Translations under genes and position numbers: made by a program
Shown: positions 28,399-37,325 of the stretch, one piece after another
How the letters are laid out: every line of letters begins with the position of its first letter
Numbering within the stretch: the first letter of the stretch is position 1
The notes under the pieces: generated by a model
The model's database searches: none
What the model was told of the DNA's origin: nothing
The model's input: only the letters and a program-made list of their open reading frames with translations
Origin: Tannerella sp.
Lineage (GTDB): Bacteria > Bacteroidota > Bacteroidia > Bacteroidales > Tannerellaceae
DNA: 49,511 nt
Direction of reading: 5' to 3'
Assembly (NCBI GenBank): GCA_031276175.1
Contig: JAISNP010000054.1
Span: 1 to 49,511 of the forward strand

Positions 28399-31080
28399 AT
28401 GAAGATTACATTTAATATCCATTATCTTGCCGGCACGGGACAAAAAATATGTATTGTCGGGGCGATTGATGAACTTGGCGCATGGCAAACCGTTCTCGCA
28501 AAAGAAATGAATGACTGCGGCAACGGACAATGGATTTTGGATGTGGAAATTCCCTTCTTCGTCAAAACGCTTGATTATCGGTATGTGTTGAAATTGCCTG
28601 ACGGAACAACGATATTCGAACCTTGCAACAAAACACACTCGACGCAATTCTCTCCGAAACAAGCACGGTATTATCTATTTGATTACTGGCTGGCTATGCC
28701 TGAAAACCCTGTGCTTTACACATCTGCATTCATTCGGACGATATTTGCGCACGCATCGCAGGCATATCCCGCAAAAGAGGAAGACGGGGAAATCATCATC
28801 CGCGTATCTAATCCCCATGTCGGTAAGGATCAGCACGTGGCTATCGCAGGCAATCAGGATGTACTCGGAATGTGGCAACCCGAAGATGCAAAAGAAATGA
28901 TTTGCACGCATTTTCCCGAATGGGAAATCAGGCTCGGCTTCGACGGGATAACCTTTCCCGTCGAATACAAGTTTCTTATTCGCGACACGAAGAAACAAAC
29001 ATGCCTGTGGGAAACAGGCGATAACAGAATACTGCCGCCACTTCCGCAGCACGAAAAGGCCGCGTGCGTCGTATCCGAATATCCGTATCGAGACAACCGT
29101 ATGCCGTGGAAAGGCGCCGGAGTCGTTATCCCTGTTTTTTCGCTACGCTCGGCACGCAGTTTCGGTATCGGCGATTTGTACGACCTGAAGTTGCTTGTCG
29201 ACTGGGCAGTACTTGCAGGCTTGCATCTGATTCAGATTTTGCCTGTAAACGACACGACACGCACGCATACATGGGAAGATTCATATCCCTACAGCGCGAT
29301 TTCGATTTATGCGCTGCATCCGGTTTACATCTCGCTGCAGGAAATGGGCGCGCCGAAAGACGAAAAGAAGGCTGCATTTTATGCACGTAAACAACAGGCG
29401 CTGAACAGGGAGAACGCCGTGGACTACGAGGAGGTGGAAAAATACAAAATGCAATACTGCCGCGACTTTTTTGAGCAGGAAGGTGCGCAGATTCTGAAAT
29501 CGCCGGCGTTCAAATCGTTCCTGAAAGCCAACCGATCATGGCTGATCCCCTATGCCGCGTTCTGTTTCTTCAGAGAAAAATATCATACGTCCGATTTCAC
29601 GCAGTGGGGCGAAGATGCCCGCTGCAACCTGCCCCGAATACAGTCGCTTTGCAAGGAAAGCAGCTCAATTTATTCCGATATATCATACACTTACTTTCTG
29701 CAATTCGTCCTGCACACCCAATTCAAGTCCGTGTCGGACTATGCGCGCAAAAAAGGGGTCATCCTCAAAGGCGACCTGCCGATCGGCATCCACCGCACAA
29801 GCGTCGACGCATGGCTTGAGCCGCCGCTTTTCAATCACGAAGGACAGGCCGGCGCGCCGCCCGACGATTTTTCCGAAACAGGACAAAACTGGTCTTTCCC
29901 CACTTACAACTGGGACGTAATGGAAAAGAATGATTTCCTCTGGTGGAAAAAACGGTTTGCCAAACTGGGCGATTATTTCAATTGCATCAGAATCGATCAC
30001 ATACTCGGTTTTTTCCGCATCTGGGAAGTGCCCAACGATTTTGTACAGGGGCTTTGCGGACATTTCAGACCCGCCCTGCCGCTTACCGTCCGCGAGATAG
30101 AATCGTTCGGACTGGAATGGGACGAGCGCCTGCTGAAACCGCGCATACATCGCCGGTGCTTGGATGAACTTTTCGGCGTCGACGCCCGAAAGCATCTTGA
30201 CACGTTTCTGATCGAAGAAGACAGCGCGCATCTGACGCTGAAACCGGTATACGATACGCAACGAAAAATTGAAGGCGCGCTTGGAAAACATGCGGACGCG
30301 CTTTCGGTCGAAATTAAAAACGGCCTGTTTGCCATCGCCCACGAAGTCCTCTTTCTGAAAGACCCGTATGCACAGGCAAAATTTCATCCCCGTATCTCCG
30401 GAAACAGATCGTTTGCATACGCCGAACTGTCGCCGAAAGCACAAACTGCCTTCGACAGGCTTTCGCATCATTTCTTTTATGAACGGCACAACGCTTTCTG
30501 GAAAGCGGAAGCGCTCAAACGGCTCATCCCGATTATCGAAAGCACGGACATGCTGATTTGCGGCGAAGACCTGGGCATGATACCTGCATCCGTCCATGAA
30601 GTAATGACGCAACTCCACATCCTGAGCCTCGAACTGGAACGCACGCCTAAAATACTCGGAGAGCAATTTGCGTGCCTGAGCAAACTGCCTTACCTTTCCG
30701 TATGCACCACGTCGACCCACGACATGAGTCCTCTACGCCTCTGGTGGAAAGAAAACCCCGAAAAGCGACAACAATACTACCAGTCCGTCTTACGGAGAAA
30801 CGGTACGGCGCCGGCATCATGCTCCGCAAAAATTGCCGCACAGATACTCGGCAACCATCTGGGCGCATCTTCCATTCTCGCCGTCATTCCGCTTCAAGAC
30901 TGGCTTGCCATGAGCGACGCACTGAAATATCCCCGCGCGGAAGACGAACGCATCAACATTCCCGCCGATCCCAATCACTATTGGCGATACAGAATGCACC
31001 TCACGCTCGAAAAACTTATCGAATCCGACGAATTTAACCGTAAAATCCGCAACATGCTGGCCGAATACGGCCGATTATGA
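28399..31080 (+). CDS. malQ: 4-alpha-glucanotransferase with two N-terminal CBM20 modules
   Basis: Amylomaltase moves maltosyl units between alpha-glucans in glycogen and maltodextrin use. The 893-residue protein starts with two starch-binding CBM20 modules (about 1-110 and 125-235; the second reads VSNPHVGKDQHVAIAGNQDVLGMWQP). The GH77 catalytic domain follows: GIGDLYDLKLLVDWAVLAGLHLIQILPVNDT, YPYSAISIYALHPVYI, KGDLPIGIHRTSVDAW, NCIRIDHILGFFRIWEVP (nucleophile Asp), LICGEDLGMIPASV (acid/base Glu) and CTTSTHDMSPLRLW. Length and layout are those of the long Bacteroidota and plant DPE2-like type. No signal peptide is present, so it is cytoplasmic. A 22-unit repeat array begins 85 bases after its stop. 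Confidence 0.95.
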   Translation: MKITFNIHYLAGTGQKICIVGAIDELGAWQTVLAKEMNDCGNGQWILDVEIPFFVKTLDYRYVLKLPDGTTIFEPCNKTHSTQFSPKQARYYLFDYWLAMPENPVLYTSAFIRTIFAHASQAYPAKEEDGEIIIRVSNPHVGKDQHVAIAGNQDVLGMWQPEDAKEMICTHFPEWEIRLGFDGITFPVEYKFLIRDTKKQTCLWETGDNRILPPLPQHEKAACVVSEYPYRDNRMPWKGAGVVIPVFSLRSARSFGIGDLYDLKLLVDWAVLAGLHLIQILPVNDTTRTHTWEDSYPYSAISIYALHPVYISLQEMGAPKDEKKAAFYARKQQALNRENAVDYEEVEKYKMQYCRDFFEQEGAQILKSPAFKSFLKANRSWLIPYAAFCFFREKYHTSDFTQWGEDARCNLPRIQSLCKESSSIYSDISYTYFLQFVLHTQFKSVSDYARKKGVILKGDLPIGIHRTSVDAWLEPPLFNHEGQAGAPPDDFSETGQNWSFPTYNWDVMEKNDFLWWKKRFAKLGDYFNCIRIDHILGFFRIWEVPNDFVQGLCGHFRPALPLTVREIESFGLEWDERLLKPRIHRRCLDELFGVDARKHLDTFLIEEDSAHLTLKPVYDTQRKIEGALGKHADALSVEIKNGLFAIAHEVLFLKDPYAQAKFHPRISGNRSFAYAELSPKAQTAFDRLSHHFFYERHNAFWKAEALKRLIPIIESTDMLICGEDLGMIPASVHEVMTQLHILSLELERTPKILGEQFACLSKLPYLSVCTTSTHDMSPLRLWWKENPEKRQQYYQSVLRRNGTAPASCSAKIAAQILGNHLGASSILAVIPLQDWLAMSDALKYPRAEDERINIPADPNHYWRYRMHLTLEKLIESDEFNRKIRNMLAEYGRL

Positions 31081-31164
31081 GTATTCGATCACAAGTTTAC
31101 TTTTTATTAAATTATTATTTTCAATATTTAAGGACAAACAATGTGGAAAAGTGCATTTTTTTCA

Positions 31165-31626
31165 GCAAAAAACACATGTGTTAGGGCAAAAAACACGTGT
31201 TTTGGAGCTGAAAACGTATGTTTTGGGGCAAAAAACTCGTGTCTCAGGGCTGAATACGCATGTTTTTAGGCAAAAAACTCGTTTTTTTGAACTAAAAACT
31301 CATGTTTTAGGGCTAAAAACTCGTGTCTTTATCGTAAAGACTCGTGTTTTTATCACAAAGACTCGTGTTTTTGTCGTAAAAACACGTGCTTTTGTTGTAA
31401 AGACTCGTGTCTTTGTTGTAAAGACTCGTGTTTTTGTCTCAAAGACTCGTGTTTTTATCGTAAAGACTCGTGTTTTTGCTGTAAAGACACGTGTCTTTGT
31501 CGTAAAGACACGTGTCTTTGTTATAAAGACTCGTGTTTTCGTCGTAAAAACACGTGTTTTTGTCTTAAAGACTCGTGTTTTTGGCGTAAAGACACGTGTT
31601 TTTTGGTGAAAGACTCGTGCTTCTTG
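31165..31626. repeat. tandem array of 22 x 21 bp palindromic units
   Basis: Twenty-two units of exactly 21 bp, with no slippage, each centre on ACxCGTGT between A-rich and T-rich arms. The clearest units read AAAGACACGTGTCTTT, a perfect 16-base palindrome. Linkers differ along the array: units 1-8 mostly use GG-GC joins, units 9-22 mostly TGT-CGT. Because 21 is a multiple of three, the array leaves an open frame on the plus strand (31151-31609, heptads like KTRVFVV). That frame would start with GTG and shows no domain, so it is judged a by-product. Right after it, ATAAACGAG (31630-31638) pairs with CTCGTTTAT (31665-31673). Confidence 0.92.
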
Positions 31627-31847
31627 ATCATAAACGAGGGGTTTTTTAACATATACGCTGTTTTCTCGTTTATCATAGCTGTCTTTCGGGCGGTTTTTCT
31701 CCTTTTGCCGTATTAATTTTTAGTTTTTTCGGCAATAATTATTGTTTAAAGCGGCAGGGGGTTGATTGTATCCCGGATTCGGGCAGGTTTTTTCCGGGTA
31801 TTCTTGCATTAAGTGCAGTTAGTATAATTTATGTGAATAGTATTTAA

Positions 31848-32152
31848 TGATTATCCGCAAATCGACCGGAGAGAAACGGTCGGAAACTGTTGTGATGATG
31901 CCGTTGCAAAAGCCGTTACGGCACAGGTTGACGCAGAGGCGGAGCCGGCTGCCGACGATTCGACAGCGTATGCAAGTCGGGCAGGGATGTAAAATCGCTT
32001 GAGGCGCATGTTGTAGCGGCAAAATATAGCCCGAAGATATTTCCCCGGGCAGATGCGGCCGTCGGTAAGTCAAACGGCTGCAAGAAGCAGCCGTTTCATA
32101 CGATACCGATGTGAAGTCGAAAATTTATAGCAAGTCGCTTTGCGGATAATCA
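31848..32152. repeat. 305-bp element bounded by a perfect 14-bp inverted repeat
   Basis: TGATTATCCGCAAA (31848-31861) recurs in exact inverted form as TTTGCGGATAATCA (32139-32152). Inside are two further hairpins, CGACCG/CGGTCG near 31862-31881 and AACGGCTGC-AAGAA-GCAGCCGTT near 32070-32095. No gene is seen inside. It abuts the bactofilin stop at 32157. The form is that of a small non-autonomous mobile element or a structured RNA; no second copy is in the window. Confidence 0.55.
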
Positions 32153-32156
32153 CATT

Positions 32157-32591
32157 TTATTTCCGCTGTGGGGCGGCGGGGACGGAAAACGCGGTTTCAT
32201 TCGTCGTTTCATCGTCGTTTCCCAACGGATTCTCTCCCGACATTGTGCAGGTGCCGTTGAACTGGGCGCCCGGTTCAATCTCAAGCGTCTGGATAAATAT
32301 GTCGCCCCTGATGATTGCTGTGGATTTGAAGACCAGTTTTTCTCTGATTCTCACGGTGCCTTCCACTTCGCCCAATATTTCCGCATTTTCGGAACGGATG
32401 TTTCCTTTGATGCTTCCTTTCGGCCCGATGACGATTTTGCCTTTGCAGGTAATGTCGCCTTCTATCCGTCCGTCCAGACGAAAATCGGATACCGTGAGCA
32501 CACTGCCCTTGACTGAAGTTCCTACTGCCAATACATTGAGCATTCCGCCGTTACCGGAAGGCGTTTCTTCGTTTTGTTTTGTACGTACCAT
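32157..32591 (-). CDS. bactofilin (polymer-forming cytoskeletal protein)
   Basis: This 144-residue protein has a short flexible N-terminus (MVRTKQNEETPSGNGGM) and a central right-handed beta-helix built from repeats such as FRLDGRIEGDITCKGKIVIGPKGSIKGNIRSENAEILGEVEG. A flexible tail follows the core. Bactofilins polymerise without nucleotide on or near the inner membrane and position cell-wall or division proteins. Length and N/C-tails are typical. The gene stands alone on the minus strand, divergent from folB. Confidence 0.93.
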   Translation of the reverse strand: MVRTKQNEETPSGNGGMLNVLAVGTSVKGSVLTVSDFRLDGRIEGDITCKGKIVIGPKGSIKGNIRSENAEILGEVEGTVRIREKLVFKSTAIIRGDIFIQTLEIEPGAQFNGTCTMSGENPLGNDDETTNETAFSVPAAPQRK

Positions 32592-32613
32592 AGAGTGTTT
32601 GTTTATATTTCCG

Positions 32614-32621
32614 CAAATGTA
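32614..32621 (-). promoter_or_regulatory. -7 box of the bactofilin gene
   Basis: On the minus strand the bases read TACATTTG, fitting TAnnTTTG, 23 bases before the start codon. No convincing -33 element is seen. Confidence 0.4.
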
Positions 32622-32680
32622 GCAAAAAAAGCAATCCGCCCATTTTTTTCATTACCTTTACGCAATCTTTTTTACATTAT

Positions 32681-33043
32681 ATGAAAACGATGATTGAACT
32701 GAAATCAATGAGGTTTCATGCTTTTCACGGCGTTTCTCCGCAGGAAAGGAAAGTCGGCAATGATTTTGCGGTTGACATTGAATATACTTCCGCCTGCATC
32801 GAAAAAGCCGCAGGGAGCGACAGTTTGGACGATACGGTCAGCTATGCGGATGTATACCGGATGGTGAAAGAGGAGATGAGTATGCCGTCGGGGTTGCTCG
32901 AAAATCTTGCGGGGCGCATGTTGTCTGCGTTAAAAGCGCGTTTCCCTCAACTTGCATACATTAAAATAAAGGTATCCAAGCTTTGTCCGCCGCTGGGAGG
33001 CGAAGTGCACAGCGCTTCGGTTACGCTCGAAGAGTGCTGGTAA
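32681..33043 (+). CDS. folB: dihydroneopterin aldolase
   Basis: FolB converts dihydroneopterin to 6-hydroxymethyl-dihydropterin in folate synthesis. The 120-residue protein shows MRFHAFHGVSPQERKVGNDFAVDIEYT (family opening, with the pterin-site residues), DSLDDTVSYADVYRMVKEEM (conserved Tyr/Asp segment), LLENLAGRM and the catalytic-region Lys in YIKIKVSKLCPPLGGEVHSASVTLEE. Length is normal. Start at 32681 or 32690 (MIELKSM) are both possible. The rhomboid genes begin 150 bases later behind their own promoter. Confidence 0.95.
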   Translation: MKTMIELKSMRFHAFHGVSPQERKVGNDFAVDIEYTSACIEKAAGSDSLDDTVSYADVYRMVKEEMSMPSGLLENLAGRMLSALKARFPQLAYIKIKVSKLCPPLGGEVHSASVTLEECW

Positions 33044-33147
33044 CAGGCGCAAGGGTACGGACGGACGGCACGACGGGCGAAGGTTTTTCGGCTCCTGCGT
33101 AAGGCCTCCGTATTTGAATTTGACATTTTTACAGAAATTTGAGTGGC

Positions 33148-33174
33148 TTGTTCGAACTTAATGATATATTTTTG
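33148..33174 (+). promoter_or_regulatory. likely promoter of the rhomboid operon
   Basis: TATTTTTG (33167-33174) fits the -7 consensus; a TTG at 33148-33150 is 16 bases upstream, somewhat close. It rules out a rhomboid start before 33175. Confidence 0.4.
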
Positions 33175-33192
33175 CCCAAAAACAGAATACGA

Positions 33193-33888
33193 ATGGAACA
33201 GTTTCAAAAAACAGGCTTTTTAAGCAGTATTCCGCCTGTAACTAAAAATCTTATTATAATCAATCTGCTGTGCTGGGTGGCAAGTATTGCGTTGCCCAAA
33301 GTGAATATCGACATGATCGGTTTGTTCGGGCTGCATTTTCCCGGCACATCGGATTTCCGGTTTTTCCAGTTTTTCACCTATATGTTTATGCACGATACAC
33401 ATTCTTTCGAACATGTTTTTTTCAACATGTTTGCTGTGTATATGTTCGGAAATGTCCTTGAGCAGGTCTGGGGTCCGAAGCGTTTTTTGCTGTTCTATCT
33501 CGTGACGGGACTTGGCGCGGCGATTACGCAGGAACTGGCCTGGCTCTGGTCTATTCAGTCCGTGGCTTCGGCCAATCAGATAAGCATTGCCGCGCAACTG
33601 GCTTTCGACCCTAACGTGCATCTTCTGGTAACGGTAGGGGCGTCCGGCGCTGTGTTCGGAATCTTGCTTGCCTTCGGGATTTTATTCCCCAATATGCCGT
33701 TATACATTATCTTTATACCGATTCCCATCAAGGCAAAATATTTCGTGACGGGCTACGGATTAATCGAGCTGTTTTTGGGGATAGCCAACTTCGGAGGAGA
33801 TAATGTGGCGCATTTTGCTCATCTGGGCGGGATGGTTTTCGGGTTTTTCATGATTATGTACTGGCGGAGGAAGATCGGTAATGGATGA
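33193..33888 (+). CDS. rhomboid-family intramembrane serine protease 1
   Basis: This 231-residue inner membrane protease would cut transmembrane segments of other proteins. It has six hydrophobic segments, the loop/helix HSFEHVFFNMFAVYMFGNVLE (rhomboid HxxxN region), catalytic GASGAVFG with Ser151, and HFAHLGGMVFG with catalytic His210. The start MEQFQKTGFL at 33193 is chosen because the longer frame crosses the promoter. The next rhomboid gene overlaps its end by 8 bases, so the pair is translated together. Confidence 0.93.
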   Translation: MEQFQKTGFLSSIPPVTKNLIIINLLCWVASIALPKVNIDMIGLFGLHFPGTSDFRFFQFFTYMFMHDTHSFEHVFFNMFAVYMFGNVLEQVWGPKRFLLFYLVTGLGAAITQELAWLWSIQSVASANQISIAAQLAFDPNVHLLVTVGASGAVFGILLAFGILFPNMPLYIIFIPIPIKAKYFVTGYGLIELFLGIANFGGDNVAHFAHLGGMVFGFFMIMYWRRKIGNG

Positions 33889-34762
33889 TATCCTTGTTAA
33901 AATAAAACGTTTTTACGTGCAGGGAAGTATGTCGACCAAATTGATCTTTATCAATGTGGCGGTGTTTTTGGGTATGCGCCTGTTTTTTGTTGCGGCGACG
34001 CTGTTCGGGGCGGGCGACGGCGATTTCCTCGGCTACCTGCAGATGCCTTCGTCGCCGGAGCGGTTTATTTACCGCCCGTGGACGATACTGACGTATATGT
34101 TCCTGCATGTCGATTTTCTTCATATACTGTTCAACATGCTTTGGCTGTACTGGTTCGGGAACATATTCCTGCGGTTTTTCAGCGGGCGGCATCTGGGAGG
34201 GATCTACGTGCTGGGGGGGATTGCAGGGGCGCTGATGTTTATGGCTGCATATAACATTTTCCCCTACTTCAGAGATCCCGTGCGGCAGGACAACCTGCTT
34301 ATGGGCGCGTCGGCATCGGTGATGGCCATCGTCTTTGCCGTTTCTTTCTACCGGAAGGATTATGAGATAAATCTGCTGATTGTGGGGCGTATCAAACTGG
34401 TGTACCTTGCCCTGTTCGTGTTGCTGATTGATTTGCTGTCCGTCACGTCCGAGAATGCGGGCGGGCATATTGCGCATCTGGGAGGGGCTTTGTTCGGCAT
34501 CTTTTTTACCCTCCGGTTTCGCAGGGGGACGGATTTGACCGCGGCGATTAATCGGATGATAGACCGGGCGGTCAATCTGTTTAAGCGGAAACCGCACATG
34601 AAAGTAACTTACAAGCGTGCGGAAACGGATATGGAATATAACGCGCGGAAGCGGGACGAGATGGAAAAATTAGACGCCATACTGGACAAGCTGAAACGTT
34701 CGGGCTACGAAAGTTTATCGGCAGAGGAGAAGAAGACGCTTTTTAACGCAAGCAGGAGATAG
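33881..34762 (+). CDS. rhomboid-family intramembrane serine protease 2
   Basis: This 293-residue protein has the same six-helix core: FLHVDFLHILFNMLWLYWFGNIFL, GASASVMAIVFA with the predicted catalytic Ser144, and HIAHLGGALFG with His199. It also has a cytoplasmic tail of about 75 charged residues (YKRAETDMEYNARKRDEMEKLDAILDKLKRSGYESLSAEEKKTLF), which resembles the short helical tail found on many Bacteroidota rhomboids. Both catalytic residues are kept, so both members of the pair look active. It overlaps the upstream rhomboid gene by 8 bases and is followed after 3 bases by the phosphatase-fold gene. A run of seven G lies at 34213-34219. Confidence 0.92.
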   Translation: MDDILVKIKRFYVQGSMSTKLIFINVAVFLGMRLFFVAATLFGAGDGDFLGYLQMPSSPERFIYRPWTILTYMFLHVDFLHILFNMLWLYWFGNIFLRFFSGRHLGGIYVLGGIAGALMFMAAYNIFPYFRDPVRQDNLLMGASASVMAIVFAVSFYRKDYEINLLIVGRIKLVYLALFVLLIDLLSVTSENAGGHIAHLGGALFGIFFTLRFRRGTDLTAAINRMIDRAVNLFKRKPHMKVTYKRAETDMEYNARKRDEMEKLDAILDKLKRSGYESLSAEEKKTLFNASRR

Positions 34763-34765
34763 GAG

Positions 34766-35866
34766 ATGAAACCGCTCGGCTTCTTTCACCGCGTAATGCT
34801 GATGCTGAACATGATCGTGATGCTGCTCTTTGTGGTGGCGGCATATTCGTATCTTGTTTCGCCGAAGCAAAGTGTCGTTTTCCCGTTCCTTGGGCTGATG
34901 TTTCCCGTGTTTATGGTTGCGAATTTGTTTTTTACGGTCTACTGGCTGTGTTTCCGCAAATGGCTGCGTTTCCTTGTGGTGGTGTTTTCTTTTTTGATTT
35001 GCTGGAAGTCCGTGTCGAGCTATGTGCCGATACACATACCGCACGCCGAAGCGCCGGCGAAGGGTGTGATAAAAATATTAAGCTACAACGTGATGGGATT
35101 CGGCTACAAAGATCATACGGCGAAAAAGCCCAATCCGATTCTCCGCTACATTATTGATTCGGGCGCCGACATCGTCTGCCTGCAGGAGTACATGACCGGA
35201 ATTTCGCCCGACGGCATACTTACGGAAAAGAAGATAAGGGACGCCCTCAAGATGTATCCCTACTACTATAAGTTGCCGCTGACCCGTAATGCCCGCTACA
35301 CTGTCGGGCTGGGGATTTTTTCGAAATATCCGATTCTCAAGTCGCGCAAGGTACGTTACGACAGCGCGTTCAACGGCTCTACCCTCCACGAGATCCGGGT
35401 CGACGGCAAGACGGTATACGTGATAAACAACCACCTGGAGTCGTTCAAACTGACGATGGGCGACCGCTCCCGTTACGCGGAGTTCATCGGCAGCATCAGC
35501 TCCGGCGTGTCCGACAATTTGATTGAAACGATGCAGCGCAAGCTCGGCGCCGCGTTCCGTATCCGCGCCGAGCAGGCCGAAATTGTCGCCGAGGAGATTG
35601 CGGCGCTCAAGGACGAGCGCATTGTGGTGTGCGGCGATTTCAACGACACCCCCGTTTCGTACGCCTACCGTACGGTGCGCGGCCGGCTGTCCGACGCCTT
35701 CGAAGAATCGGGGTGCGGCGTGGGCGCCACGTACAACCAGAATTTTTTCCGCTTCCGGCTGGATCATATCCTTTTTTCGCAGCACATCTCGGTTTGCGAA
35801 ACGAAGATCGACAGGATTCCTTTCTCGGATCACTATCCCGTCTGGTGCAGGGTGGAGATACGGTAG
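34766..35866 (+). CDS. membrane-anchored endonuclease/exonuclease/phosphatase family protein
   Basis: This 366-residue protein has two or three N-terminal hydrophobic segments (to about residue 85) and then an EEP catalytic domain: ILSYNVMGFG (metal Asn), DIVCLQEYM (metal Glu), VINNHLES (catalytic His region), VVCGDFNDTPVSYAYR (Asp and Asn), RLDHILFS and FSDHYPVWCRVEI (final Asp-His pair). The full active site is present. The domain would lie on the periplasmic side if the helices insert as usual. In Bacteroidota this architecture is frequently next to rhomboid genes, as here. The substrate could be a phospholipid, sugar phosphate or nucleic acid; the sequence does not decide. Confidence 0.9.
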   Translation: MKPLGFFHRVMLMLNMIVMLLFVVAAYSYLVSPKQSVVFPFLGLMFPVFMVANLFFTVYWLCFRKWLRFLVVVFSFLICWKSVSSYVPIHIPHAEAPAKGVIKILSYNVMGFGYKDHTAKKPNPILRYIIDSGADIVCLQEYMTGISPDGILTEKKIRDALKMYPYYYKLPLTRNARYTVGLGIFSKYPILKSRKVRYDSAFNGSTLHEIRVDGKTVYVINNHLESFKLTMGDRSRYAEFIGSISSGVSDNLIETMQRKLGAAFRIRAEQAEIVAEEIAALKDERIVVCGDFNDTPVSYAYRTVRGRLSDAFEESGCGVGATYNQNFFRFRLDHILFSQHISVCETKIDRIPFSDHYPVWCRVEIR

Positions 35867-35971
35867 ACGTACGAAAAAACAGCGCCGGGGATTTTCTTCC
35901 CTTACTTTTTGCCGCGCGCGAAGGGAGTGCGCGAAAATCGATACCTTTGCAGGATTAAAGAAAAAGCGCTT

Positions 35972-36964
35972 ATGAAGAATTTTTTGCTGCTGCCTGTTTT
36001 GTGTGCGATGATGTCGTGCGGCGGGCAAACGTATTATTACGAAGAGACGGGAAACGTTTTCCATACCTACTACAGGATTAAATACCGGTCGGAACGTATT
36101 TTGACGAACGAAATCGAAACCGAACTCCGCGCCTTCGATCTTTCGCTGAACCCGTTCAATCCCAATTCTACGGTGGCGAAGGTGAACCGCAACGAAGACA
36201 CGGAGGTGGACGCATGGTTTGCCTCGGTGTTTACAAAAGCCATGGAAGTGTCGGAAAAGTCGGGCGGCCTTTTCGACGTCACGGCCGCGCCGCTGATCAA
36301 CGTCTGGGGATTCGGTTTTGAGCGGAAAGACAGCGTTACGCCGCACGTGCTGGACAGCCTCAAGACCTTTGTCGGCTACCGGAAGGTGCGCCTCGAAGGC
36401 AACCGCGTGGTGAAAGACGATCCGCGCCTGATGCTCAACTTTTCGGCCATCGCCAAGGGATATGCCTGCGACGTAGTGGCCGCCGCGCTCGAACGCGAGG
36501 GGGTGAAGGACTACATGATCGACATCGGCGGCGAGGTAGCCGTAGCGGGGCTGAATCCCCACGGCGAATGTTGGCGGATAGGCATCAACACGCCTGAAGA
36601 AGGGGCGCCCGCAACGGAAGACCACCTGAGCGAGATCGTCCGGCTGTGCCGCAAGTGCGGGATGGCCACGTCGGGGAACTACCGTAACTTTTACGTGAAA
36701 GACGGGAAACGATATGCCCACACGATAAATCCCTCGACAGGCTATCCTTCCGAAAACACCATCCTCAGCGCCACAATCGTAGCGCCGGACTGCATGACGG
36801 CCGATGCCTACGCCACGGCATTCATGGTCATGGGAGCCGAAGACGCTCGCCGAATGGCCGAAGGTATCCCCGAAATCGCTTACTACATCATCTGCACCGG
36901 CGCAGACGGGAACGACGAGGTCTTGTATTCCGCCACGATGGAAGAGATGATTGGGAAGCGATGA
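35972..36964 (+). CDS. apbE: FAD:protein FMN transferase (ApbE lipoprotein)
   Basis: ApbE attaches FMN to threonine residues of periplasmic flavoproteins such as NqrB/NqrC or RnfG. The start at 35972 gives a lipoprotein signal MKNFLLLPVLCAMMSCGG. The 330-residue protein contains FDLSLNPFNPNSTVAKVN, GGLFDVTAAPLINVWGFG, LMLNFSAIAKGYACDVVAAALE (metal/FAD loop), DIGGEVAVAGLNP and ATSGNYRNFY...YAHTINPSTGYPSENTILSATIVAPDCMTADAYATAFMVMG, where the Asp/Thr-containing segments bind magnesium. A TACCTTTG box lies at 35942-35949. No flavoprotein target gene is adjacent. Confidence 0.94.
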   Translation: MKNFLLLPVLCAMMSCGGQTYYYEETGNVFHTYYRIKYRSERILTNEIETELRAFDLSLNPFNPNSTVAKVNRNEDTEVDAWFASVFTKAMEVSEKSGGLFDVTAAPLINVWGFGFERKDSVTPHVLDSLKTFVGYRKVRLEGNRVVKDDPRLMLNFSAIAKGYACDVVAAALEREGVKDYMIDIGGEVAVAGLNPHGECWRIGINTPEEGAPATEDHLSEIVRLCRKCGMATSGNYRNFYVKDGKRYAHTINPSTGYPSENTILSATIVAPDCMTADAYATAFMVMGAEDARRMAEGIPEIAYYIICTGADGNDEVLYSATMEEMIGKR

Positions 36965-37325
36965 ACCCGGACAAATGCAAGCGGCAACAGTGCATATAAA
37001 AAAAGCAGGCATATTCCCGGCAATCGCCGGAAAACATACGTGAGATAAAAACAATCTCCTGCATGTTTTTTTCATCCGTACACCCGAAAAATGCAGTCCC
37101 ACGGTTGCCTTTGTCCCGGGCGTTGCGGTGCACGGCGCCATCACGGAAGGCGTGCTGTCCGGCATCCGGGGCTGTCTCAAAAGCATAACGCCCCTTTATT
37201 TATTTTTCATATCCATTAAATTCGGCAACTTGACCGCATAAAATAAAAGACATGGCTAAAACGAATGTTTTTCCTGTGTCTTTTCATTGCTTTTCGCCCG
37301 GTTTGCCGAAAATCGGTCAAACTAA

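Noticed and set aside
31819-32073. 84-codon minus-strand frame within the 305-bp element
   Set aside because: No domain or start signal; the region is better explained by inverted repeats and hairpins.
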